NCBI RefSeq assembly: GCF_026250525.1
Contig: NZ_CP111044.1
Span: 1-64,000, forward strand
Reading direction: 5' to 3'
From: Chondrinema litorale
GTDB taxonomy: Bacteria > Bacteroidota > Bacteroidia > Cytophagales > Flammeovirgaceae
DNA length: 64,000 nucleotides
This document shows, piece by piece, positions 55,506-62,670 of this stretch; the first letter of the stretch is position 1, and each line of letters starts with the position of its first letter. The notes beneath the pieces are model-generated. The model was not told the DNA's origin and ran no database searches. It saw only the letters and a program-made list of their open reading frames with translations. The translations under genes were made by a program, and so were the position numbers.

Positions 55506-56408
55506 ATGAAAAACAATGCTCTAAACAAAAAGGCAGTTTGTTTCGGTGAAGTTTTATGGGACATCACACCCGAAGGTAGAACACCCGGAGGTGCCCCCAT
55601 GAATGTAGCAGCTCACCTACAGAACCTTGGTGTTGATGTTACTCTAATTAGTAGAATTGGTTCTGACAAACTGGGTAGTGAACTTGAAAGTTACTTGAAA
55701 AATAAATATGTAAATACCCAATTTATTCAGCGTGATGAATTCCATAGCACTTGTAAAGTACAAGCAGATACAAGTGATAAAGAAAATGTAAAATACATTT
55801 TTGATACTCCAACTGCTTGGGATTTTATAGAAGTAACCGAAAGGAATAAGCAGCTAGTAAAAGAAGCAGATGTATTTGTTTTTGGTAGTTTGGCAAGCCG
55901 TGACGATCATTCACGTAAAGCACTTTTAGAGTTTCTCGATATTGCTAAATACAAAGTATTTGATGTTAATTTTCGCAGTCCTTTTTATGAAAAGGAATAT
56001 GTGAAATTATTTCTAGGTAAATGTAATTTGGCAAAAATGAATGAAGATGAGCTAGAGGTTATTTGCAGATGGTTTAATTTTTACGGAACCGAAGAAGAGC
56101 AGCTTAGGTATCTAAGAAGAAAATTTAAACTGGAAAGTATTTGTCTCACAAAAGGTGCAGAAGGAGCTTGGCTGTTAGAAGGTGAGAATTTGTACAAACA
56201 AGATGGTTTTCCAATTGAAGTGGTAGATACAATTGGTGCTGGTGACTCTTTTCTGGCCACCTATATTACTATGTGGATGCAAGATAAAGATCCAGAAGCA
56301 AGGCTAACAAATGCATGTGCTGTTGGTGCTGTTGTTTCAGCATTTAAAGGTGCCAACCCTAAAATTAAAGTGGATGATATATTTACAATAATGGCTCAAT
56401 ATACCTAG
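55506..56408 (+). CDS. PfkB-family carbohydrate kinase, probable fructokinase
   Basis: 300-aa cytosolic sugar kinase that would phosphorylate fructose at the 6-position. N-terminal substrate signature TPGGAPMNVAAHLQNLG (about 27-43), C-terminal ATP signature DTIGAGDSF (241-249) with catalytic Asp247. The short Gly-rich N-terminal element CFGEVLWDI fits the fructokinase branch. Lies 24 bp after the porter gene and upstream of a GH32 gene, which supports fructose as substrate. No signal peptide. Confidence 0.92.
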   Translation: MKNNALNKKAVCFGEVLWDITPEGRTPGGAPMNVAAHLQNLGVDVTLISRIGSDKLGSELESYLKNKYVNTQFIQRDEFHSTCKVQADTSDKENVKYIFDTPTAWDFIEVTERNKQLVKEADVFVFGSLASRDDHSRKALLEFLDIAKYKVFDVNFRSPFYEKEYVKLFLGKCNLAKMNEDELEVICRWFNFYGTEEEQLRYLRRKFKLESICLTKGAEGAWLLEGENLYKQDGFPIEVVDTIGAGDSFLATYITMWMQDKDPEARLTNACAVGAVVSAFKGANPKIKVDDIFTIMAQYT

Positions 56409-56598
56409 ATAAACACTCAACCAAATGACAACCTTTTCCGTGCGAGTGCTTAATCATTTTAGCCTAACAATATTAGTTTTAAGTAAAAAAATAGATTAAT
56501 TTAAGAAGAGAAAATCACTAATCAATCTGGCTACTATCAAATACTAACATCCTAATAAAAGGAAACTACGAATAAACACTGAAAGAAAATTTGAAATT

Positions 56599-58173
56599 AT
56601 GAAAATTGAAAATTACCTTAACCTACTTACCATTATTATAATTACGTTGATGTGGAGCTGCAATAGTCAAATAGGTAATAAAGAAATTAGCAATCAAAAT
56701 CAAGCAAAGACAATAAGTTATCAGCAAAAGTACAGACCTCAATATCATTATTCTCCACCAGAAAATTGGATGAATGACCCTAACGGAATGTTTTATTTCG
56801 ATGGTGAATATCATTTGTTTTATCAGCATTATCCCGATAGTAATGTATGGGGACCAATGCACTGGGGGCATGCCATAAGCAAAGATATGGTCAATTGGGA
56901 AAACCTACCTATCGCTTTATATCCTGATGAACATGGGATGATTTTTTCTGGAAGTGCAGTTGTAGACAAAAACAATACTTCTGGTTTTGGTACAGAAGAA
57001 AACCCACCTCTTGTCGCTATTTTCACTTACCACGATATGGAAAAAGAAAAAGCTGGCGAAATTAAATACCAAACACAAGGAATAGCATACTCTACAGATA
57101 AAGGTAGAACTTGGACAAAATATGAGAATAACCCAGTTCTTGAAAACCCAGGAATTAAAGATTTTAGAGACCCAAAAGTAAGTTGGTACGAAGCTGATCA
57201 AAAATGGATTATGACTTTGGCTGTTAAAGATCATATCAGTTTTTACTCCTCACCTAACCTCAAAGATTGGACTTTAGAAAGTGACTTTGGCAAAACCATT
57301 GGTGCTCATGGTGGTGTTTGGGAATGTCCAGATTTATTTCCAATGGTTGATAGTGAAGGAAATAAAAAATGGGTGATATTGCTAAGTATAAATCCTGGAG
57401 GCCCGCAAGGTGGTTCCGCAACACAATATTTTGTTGGAGATTTTAATGGTAAAAAATTCACTCCTTATGACACTGAAATTAGATGGATAGATTATGGTGC
57501 CGATAATTATGCTGGTGTAACATGGTCTGATATACCTAAAGAAGATGGAAGAAGATTATTCTTAGGGTGGATGTCTAACTGGCAATATGCCAACATAGTT
57601 CCTACTTATGATTGGAGAAGTGCCATGACTATTCCTAGAACATTTCACTTAACAGCTACAAACAAACTTTTGCAAAAACCTGTAAAAGAGCTCAACAATA
57701 TAATGCAATCCCCTCAACTGATTGATGACTTTAGCATTTCTAGTGAAAAAACACTGGTGGAAAATTTAGAGTTAGCAGAAACTGCACATTTTATTTTCAA
57801 TACAGATATGGGTGCATCTAATAAGCTAGAAATGAGTATTGAAAATGATAGTGAAAGTTTTAAACTAATTGTTGATTTGGAGAGTGGTATAATAGCTACA
57901 GATAGAAGTAAATCTGGCTTAACAGATTTTCATTTAGATTTCACTAATTTACATGAGAAGAAAATAGATGAAGATTTTAATTTAAATAGCTTGGAAGTTT
58001 TTGTTGATGCAGCTTCTTTTGAAATTTTTATTAACGATGGTGAATTGGTATTTACAGAAATTGTATTCCCAGAAAACCCTTACAACCGAGTAGCTTTTAC
58101 AGCTAACAATAATGTACAAATACAAAACTTTGCTTATCACACCATTTCTTCAATCTGGCAAAAAGTTGAATAG
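56599..58173 (+). CDS. GH32 fructan hydrolase lipoprotein (levanase/inulinase type)
   Basis: 524-aa surface or periplasmic lipoprotein (Cys21 after LMWS) that cleaves beta-fructosidic bonds. The five-blade propeller carries the nucleophile Asp60 in WMNDPNG, the transition-state stabiliser Asp191 in FRDPK and the acid/base Glu242 in WECPD. A C-terminal beta-sandwich domain spans about 385-524. The hydrolase supplies fructose to the porter and kinase upstream, though a 190-bp gap suggests its own promoter. Levan versus inulin versus sucrose preference cannot be read. Confidence 0.94.
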   Translation: MKIENYLNLLTIIIITLMWSCNSQIGNKEISNQNQAKTISYQQKYRPQYHYSPPENWMNDPNGMFYFDGEYHLFYQHYPDSNVWGPMHWGHAISKDMVNWENLPIALYPDEHGMIFSGSAVVDKNNTSGFGTEENPPLVAIFTYHDMEKEKAGEIKYQTQGIAYSTDKGRTWTKYENNPVLENPGIKDFRDPKVSWYEADQKWIMTLAVKDHISFYSSPNLKDWTLESDFGKTIGAHGGVWECPDLFPMVDSEGNKKWVILLSINPGGPQGGSATQYFVGDFNGKKFTPYDTEIRWIDYGADNYAGVTWSDIPKEDGRRLFLGWMSNWQYANIVPTYDWRSAMTIPRTFHLTATNKLLQKPVKELNNIMQSPQLIDDFSISSEKTLVENLELAETAHFIFNTDMGASNKLEMSIENDSESFKLIVDLESGIIATDRSKSGLTDFHLDFTNLHEKKIDEDFNLNSLEVFVDAASFEIFINDGELVFTEIVFPENPYNRVAFTANNNVQIQNFAYHTISSIWQKVE

Positions 58174-58195
58174 ATAATTTATATTTGGTTGTATT

Positions 58196-58232
58196 AAAAG
58201 GCTAAACATATTATAGTGTTTAGCCTTTTTTT
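58196..58232. terminator. Bidirectional terminator (GH32 / DeoR)
   Basis: AAAAGGCTAAACA (58196-58208) pairs with TGTTTAGCCTTTT (58217-58229), 13 bp around an 8-base loop, with a T run on the plus side and an A run on the left. It separates the convergent GH32 and DeoR genes. Confidence 0.88.
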
Positions 58233-58235
58233 ATA

Positions 58236-58973
58236 TCAAATAATCTCCACTCCCATTTTTTTATAAGGAGTAAATTTTTCATCATCACTATCTAATTCTG
58301 TAATTAATGTAGTAATATGCTGAATATCGCAAACCCTATATCGCTGAAAAGAATCTAACTTCTCTGAAATGGCTAATGAAACCACTTTTGTAGATGACTT
58401 TATCATAGCCTTTTTAATTTGTACAACTTCCCAATCAAATTCTGTCAAGCCATGTTGCGTATCAAGATAACCTGTTCCCAAAAAACAAATATCAGCTTTA
58501 ATTTCAGTAAGTGCATTTATCACACTTCCACCTAATGCTATTTTACCTTCGTTAGATAACTTACCTCCTAAAAAAATCACTTCAATATTTCTATGTGAAA
58601 GTAATTGCATGGCTGTAGAAAGACTTGGCGTAATAAAAGTTGCATTTAACTTTTTGGGAATCATTCGAGCTAATTCGTAATTTGTTGTGCCACCTGTTAT
58701 TAAAATTACCTGTCCAGATTTTAGCAAATTGATCGCCTTTCTAGCAATTGTAATTTTGCTATCATAAGCATAAATTTGATCATGCGAGTGATACCCTGTT
58801 GAAATTGCACCTCCATGAACCTTCTTAATTAACCCTTGCTTGTCTAATTCTTTTAAATCTCTTCGAACAGTGTCTTCAGAAACCATCAAAAGATTTGATA
58901 GATCAGTTAATAATACACGGTTATGTAGTCTAATTTCATTCAATATCGCTGAATGTCTTTCTTCTTTTAACAC
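58236..58973 (-). CDS. DeoR-family transcriptional regulator of sugar metabolism
   Basis: 245-aa repressor. The N-terminal DeoR helix-turn-helix is ERHSAILNEIRLHNRVLLTDLSNLLMVSEDTVRRDLKELDKQGLIKKVHGGA; the C-terminal sugar-phosphate isomerase-like sensor domain includes ILITGGTTNYELARMI and DICFLGTGYLD. The start is set at GTG 58973, which gives the usual family beginning (VLKEERHSAIL). The longer frame to 59030 begins with TTG and lies inside the operator-like repeats. Convergent with the GH32 gene, it probably represses the fructose genes or itself, with fructose 1- or 6-phosphate as a plausible inducer (inference). Confidence 0.88.
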   Translation of the reverse strand: MLKEERHSAILNEIRLHNRVLLTDLSNLLMVSEDTVRRDLKELDKQGLIKKVHGGAISTGYHSHDQIYAYDSKITIARKAINLLKSGQVILITGGTTNYELARMIPKKLNATFITPSLSTAMQLLSHRNIEVIFLGGKLSNEGKIALGGSVINALTEIKADICFLGTGYLDTQHGLTEFDWEVVQIKKAMIKSSTKVVSLAISEKLDSFQRYRVCDIQHITTLITELDSDDEKFTPYKKMGVEII

Positions 58974-59024
58974 GGTAGTAATTTTAGTAAAAAGTCTTAT
59001 TAAATAATATTTGATAATCAATAC

Positions 59025-59073
59025 TTGCAATATTTTGCAGTTTTTTTAATAAATATCCTGCAATAAATTGCAA
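59025..59073 (-). promoter_or_regulatory. Candidate DeoR operator: inverted pair of TTGCA repeats
   Basis: TTGCAATATTTTGCAG (59025-59040) and CTGCAATAAATTGCAA (59058-59073) are near-perfect inverted copies, 17 bp apart. Within each, TGCA recurs at 10-bp spacing. A further TTGCAA sits at 59099-59104. It lies 50-100 bases upstream of the DeoR start, as expected for autoregulation. Confidence 0.55.
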
Positions 59074-59340
59074 ATTTGGGAAAATGCCTATAATTTTGTT
59101 GCAAATAAAACAACTAGCATAAACCACATCAAAATTAGAACCTTTTACCTTACCAAAGCATATTAGAAATCATATAATTCACATGACTTTGGGGTTTGTA
59201 ATGAACTTCAAAATTACAGAGGAATAAATTAAGGTATATTTTACCCTACTTAGGGAAAAAATTTCAACAACAAACTTTAACGCTAATTACTTTTTTTATT
59301 TAATTATTAACTACTTACATAATAATTTAAAAAGTAATAA

Positions 59341-59526
59341 ATGAACTATTGTAGATTAAAATGCATTTCTACTGCTCTTTTTGAGCGTCTAAGAATTGAT
59401 TTTGATCAAATTTAGTGATTATACTTCATTCCTAAGATTAACCAAATTGGTTAATGATCAAAACTAAGATAAAAATCATTTTAGTATTTTATCAAAAGCC
59501 TGTCTGAAACTTCAGACAGGTTTTTT
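59341..59526 (+). ncRNA. Candidate small RNA or small-peptide transcript
   Basis: No known RNA family is recognised. The claim rests on two strong plus-strand terminators with no plus-strand gene upstream in at least 1.1 kb, past the opposing terminator at 58.2 kb. An ATG frame at 59341-59415 (24 codons, MNYCRLKCISTALFERLRID, then FDQI and TAG) is the only small frame noticed. The 5' end is a guess and no good promoter was identified. Confidence 0.25.
59497..59526 (+). terminator. Orphan plus-strand terminator 1
   Basis: CCTGTCTG (59499-59506) with CAGACAGG (59513-59520), extended by AA/TT pairing, followed by six Ts (59521-59526). On the minus strand the tail is weaker (CTTTTG), so it favours plus-strand transcription. 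Confidence 0.8.
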
Positions 59527-59533
59527 AGTAGTT

Positions 59534-59575
59534 AAAGCCAGCTTAAAAGTTACAAAAACTCTAAGCTGGCTTTTT
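59534..59575 (+). terminator. Orphan plus-strand terminator 2
   Basis: AAAGCCAGCTTA (59534-59545) with TAAGCTGGCTTT (59562-59573), plus inner AGT/ACT pairs, then a T run to 59575. The minus-strand tail is poor; it may also serve the VOC gene weakly. Confidence 0.75.
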
Positions 59576-59649
59576 CCTGAAAGATTGATATTATTAAGCT
59601 ATTAGTTCAGAGATACGATGAGATTAAGTGAACAATATTCTTTGATAGC

Positions 59650-60078
59650 TTATTTAGGATATGTATAACTTATCATCCAATAAATACCGAATTTATCTGA
59701 AAACATAGCGAAATAATCACCCCAAGGCACATCTCCTATTGGTAAGGTTATGTTTCCACCAACAGAAAGTAAATTATAAATTCTATCAGCTTCTTCTTTA
59801 CTATCTACATTCACAGTAATATGAAAATTATTACCTTCAATATGCTCATGCCCCCTTTCTTCTAAAGAATCACTTCCCATTAAAATATCATTACCAATTG
59901 GCAGTGCAATGTGCATAATCTTATTGAGCGATTCTTCAGACATTTTATCTTGCCCCTCGAATGGCATGTCTTTAAATTTCATTTTTGAGGCAAACTCTCC
60001 TCCAAATATAGATTGGTAAAAATCAAACACTTCTTCAGCGTTTCCAAAAAAGTTTAAATACGGGTTTATTTTAATCAT
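59650..60078 (-). CDS. VOC/PhnB-like (glyoxalase-fold) protein
   Basis: 142-aa cytosolic protein of the YjdN/PhnB branch of the vicinal-oxygen-chelate fold. The start at ATG 60078 gives the normal family beginning (MIKINPYLNFFGNAEEVFDFYQSIFGG); a frame open to 60141 adds 21 residues without family likeness. Later motifs are HIALPIGNDILMGSD and VPWGDYFAMFSDKFGIYWMISY. The function of the branch is mostly unknown; some members are linked to antibiotic resistance or demethylation by weak homology only. Separated by about 100 bp from the DUF5777 gene. Confidence 0.88.
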   Translation of the reverse strand: MIKINPYLNFFGNAEEVFDFYQSIFGGEFASKMKFKDMPFEGQDKMSEESLNKIMHIALPIGNDILMGSDSLEERGHEHIEGNNFHITVNVDSKEEADRIYNLLSVGGNITLPIGDVPWGDYFAMFSDKFGIYWMISYTYPK

Positions 60079-60177
60079 CTTCTTGTTTTTTATACAATAG
60101 TAAGCCTTTAAACAAGAGTATGACCTGTATGAATCCGACATTCATAAGGGTAATTGCGACAAACTTTTATAGCATAT

Positions 60178-61056
60178 TTATTTCTTCTTACCTAGCTGAA
60201 ATGTTCTTGAAATATTGAAACCAAAATGTATATCACCATCAAAAAAATTGTTGTATGTTTCAGTGATAAATCCTTTCTCGATCATTGCCTGGCTGTTAGT
60301 AAAATGAAGTTGAAAAACATGGCCACCAGTTTCTATATCAATTCCAATTGCTATAGAATTATAAGTTTCTTCGGTGAGTGGTTCAAACTGATAATAATAC
60401 TCTGCATTGAGCGAGAATCTTTTTGTTAATTTAATACGACCACCTGCACCTAATGAGAAAATATCATTTCTTAATTGGTTTTCTGTAATTGCATTGTAAT
60501 GTACAAAAGAAGGCATAACTTGTAATGATAAAGCTGGACTAAACTTACGAGCGATCAATACTTGATGGGTAAAAACCATTTTATCTGTAAAATCCATTAC
60601 CTCTTCATAGTCTACATCCTTTAAAGTTTTAACTGCCACAGATGAAAATAAAGTAACTGAAATTGGCATTGCTCCTGCTCCTTGAGATTGCTTAAGCAAT
60701 CTATATTTCAAATATGAGTCGTAAGTTTTTTCGTACGAATTTCTACCAATCCCAATATTAAAATCATCAGTTAACCCATAGTCAAACCCAATTCTTACAT
60801 TTGATTGATCTAGCCCAAAAAACTGATAACCACCACCACTAATTTCTCCAAACCGGTGAGAGATCAAGAAATCCAAATTATGCTTTTTTCTTGTTTCGAT
60901 TGAATGACCATTTATCAATCTGGTACCTTTAAAAGTAGCATCTACATAAGTTTTAATCTTATCAGATTCTTCATTTAGCATTTCGAGCAAATCGTCTTGC
61001 GCATTTGCTTTTGAAAACAGAATTATTGAAAATATAATTAGAAAGTATTTTCTCAT
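60178..61056 (-). CDS. DUF5777-type outer-membrane beta-barrel protein
   Basis: 292-aa exported protein; signal peptide cleaved near ANAQ (residue 19). The rest alternates amphipathic beta strands (FLISHRFGEISGGGYQFFGLDQSNVRIGFDYGLTDDFNIGIGRN) and ends with HFGFNISRTFQL, a barrel with roughly 12 strands. It matches the Bacteroidota family DUF5777, whose role is not known. The ATG overlaps the YceI stop by four bases, so translation is coupled. It is the last gene of a cluster with YceI, a cytochrome-like lipoprotein and a repeat lipoprotein. Confidence 0.85.
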   Translation of the reverse strand: MRKYFLIIFSIILFSKANAQDDLLEMLNEESDKIKTYVDATFKGTRLINGHSIETRKKHNLDFLISHRFGEISGGGYQFFGLDQSNVRIGFDYGLTDDFNIGIGRNSYEKTYDSYLKYRLLKQSQGAGAMPISVTLFSSVAVKTLKDVDYEEVMDFTDKMVFTHQVLIARKFSPALSLQVMPSFVHYNAITENQLRNDIFSLGAGGRIKLTKRFSLNAEYYYQFEPLTEETYNSIAIGIDIETGGHVFQLHFTNSQAMIEKGFITETYNNFFDGDIHFGFNISRTFQLGKKK

Positions 61057-61607
61057 GGGGTTTCTTCTTTATTGAAATTGAAATCAGCTGTAACTTCTAC
61101 TTCTTCGGCAATATTTTTAATTACTACACTTGGTATCTTAATTTTATATTCGGCTACTTGAATAATAAATTTGGTATGTACTGCTACATTTTTCTCCTGA
61201 ATCGTAATGGTTGCAGGAATACTCACTTGTTTAGTTACACCATGAATTGTCAGTTCACCATTAACCAAAACTTCTTTTTTCCCAACTTCATCAAAATTGA
61301 TTTTCTCAGATAAAATACCAGTTAAAGTAGCTTTTGGGTATTTGTCAGACTCCACATAATTTTCATTAAAATGCTCCTCCATTAAAGACTTATCGAAATG
61401 GAAACTTTTCATCAAGATGGATACTGCAACCTTATTAGTTTCTGTATCAATTACACCTAAAGCTTGATTAGTTGAGGCTTCTATATCTTCGAGTGGCGCT
61501 TCAGAAAAAAATCTGGCTTTACCCTCTTTATCTAATAGTCTGGTTTGTGCCAAAACTACTGTTTGAGCAACTAAGCCTAAAATCAGTAATATTATCTTCT
61601 TTTTCAT
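61053..61607 (-). CDS. YceI-family periplasmic lipid-binding protein
   Basis: 184-aa secreted lipocalin-like protein. Signal peptide ends at VLAQ (residue 21). Core motifs: ALGVIDTETNKVAVSILMKSFHFDKSLMEEHFNENYVESDKYPKATL and LTIHGVTKQVSIPA. YceI proteins bind isoprenoid quinone-like lipids in the periplasm. The coupling with a beta-barrel and upstream heme-type proteins suggests an envelope electron-transfer or quinone function; this is inference from context. 133-bp gap to the cytochrome-like gene upstream. Confidence 0.9.
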   Translation of the reverse strand: MKKKIILLILGLVAQTVVLAQTRLLDKEGKARFFSEAPLEDIEASTNQALGVIDTETNKVAVSILMKSFHFDKSLMEEHFNENYVESDKYPKATLTGILSEKINFDEVGKKEVLVNGELTIHGVTKQVSIPATITIQEKNVAVHTKFIIQVAEYKIKIPSVVIKNIAEEVEVTADFNFNKEETP

Positions 61608-61740
61608 AATTCAATTTATTAAAGTACAGTTAGAGTTGAATTGATTAAAAAATTCGAGTCTATAGAAAACCCTTTAACCATCACGATGGTAATTGCCAGA
61701 ACTACCATTGATTGGTTTTTTAATTTACATGACCATTGTA

Positions 61741-62523
61741 TTAATTATTCTGCGCACCATCGTCTACCCAACAAGCAATAGCATCTATTTGGGTTTGGGA
61801 TAATTTGCCGCTTGGTGGCATTGAACCTGATCCAGTTTGTGCTTTTATTCTACCTGCATTCTGTTGAATATTAGACAGAGAGCTAAGATTTGGACTTACA
61901 TTACCTCCGTGGCAATTACTTGTTGCGCAATTAGATGAGATGATGTTATCAATAGTAGCATTGTAGCTAACTCCAGTAGTTAAAGTTACTGTCTGAGTTA
62001 TTACACAACCTACATTGTCTGTGGCAGTAATAGTATATTCACCAGCAGCAAGATTATTAAAGGTATTGCTTGATACAGCAGATGCATCATTTAAACTATA
62101 TGTATATGGTGTTTCTCCACCAGTAGCATTTACTATAATAGAACCATTCGTTGAACCACATCCAGTATCATCAACATCTAATGAAATATTGATTCCATCT
62201 ACATTTTGAATACTTACTAAAACAGTGGAAGTACAATTGTTACCATCAGATACCATTACTTCATAAGTACCTGCACTTAGGTTAGAAAATTGACCAGATG
62301 TTTGAAAGCTATCATCAATTGCATATTCGTAAACACCATCGCCACCAGTTGCTTCTACTTGGAAACCACCATTAGAAACACCGCAGTTGGCACCTTGAAT
62401 ATCACCAACAACTGACAGAGCTAAATTAGAACTACTACAATCTGATACAGGGCTTAGTTGTTCATATTGACAGCCAAAGCAAGACACTATTAATAAATAG
62501 ATTAAATTTCGAGAAAAAAACAT
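61741..62523 (-). CDS. SprB-repeat lipoprotein with C-terminal cytochrome-c-like domain
   Basis: 260-aa lipoprotein. ATG 62523 is chosen because it starts a proper signal (MFFSRNLIYLLIVSC, Cys15); a frame open to 62628 only adds 35 residues before it. Two SprB-type Ig-like repeats (about 40-110 and 112-185; GGDGVYEYAIDDSFQTSGQFSNLSAGTYEVMVSDGNNC and its copy) precede a C-terminal c-type cytochrome-like module. That module has NCATSNCHGG, a CX4CH spacing instead of CX2CH, and a probable Met ligand in SGSMPPSGKLSQTQIDAIACWVDDG. Whether heme attaches to CX4CH is open. It lies upstream of YceI and DUF5777 on the same strand. Confidence 0.82.
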   Translation of the reverse strand: MFFSRNLIYLLIVSCFGCQYEQLSPVSDCSSSNLALSVVGDIQGANCGVSNGGFQVEATGGDGVYEYAIDDSFQTSGQFSNLSAGTYEVMVSDGNNCTSTVLVSIQNVDGINISLDVDDTGCGSTNGSIIVNATGGETPYTYSLNDASAVSSNTFNNLAAGEYTITATDNVGCVITQTVTLTTGVSYNATIDNIISSNCATSNCHGGNVSPNLSSLSNIQQNAGRIKAQTGSGSMPPSGKLSQTQIDAIACWVDDGAQNN

Positions 62524-62670
62524 GGAGAGATTGAGGTTAGGGAAAGAAGCGGGAAATAAATATCTCCCGCATCTTGGTTTATAGGAAACTTTAACTAGAT
62601 AATTCATTACTTTAATTTTTGTACTCATTATTTCATCAAAATTTATCTGTTGAAATAAAATATACTTCTT

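Larger units (their letters stand above)
58974..59649. other. Intergenic region with operator repeats and orphan terminators
   Basis: About 680 bp without an assignable protein gene. From left: TGCAA repeats upstream of the DeoR gene, an AT-rich stretch, a 24-codon reading frame at 59341-59415, a 9-bp palindrome at 59437-59455 (ATTAACCAA/TTGGTTAAT), and two plus-strand terminators at about 59.5 kb. See separate entries. Confidence 0.6.

Noticed and set aside
56561..56598. GAAA boxes upstream of the GH32 gene
   Set aside because: Three loose matches (56562, 56581, 56593) with irregular spacing and no flanking similarity to the array at 54 kb; could be chance in AT-rich DNA.
58974..59030. Longer frame of the DeoR gene
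   Set aside because: It starts with TTG within operator-like repeats; the family N-terminus begins at GTG 58973.
60079..60141. 21-residue extension of the VOC protein
   Set aside because: The family N-terminus starts at ATG 60078; the extra part has no likeness to it and is rich in Cys and Tyr.
62524..62628. Longer start of the SprB-repeat cytochrome-like protein
   Set aside because: It would place 35 residues before a typical lipoprotein signal peptide.
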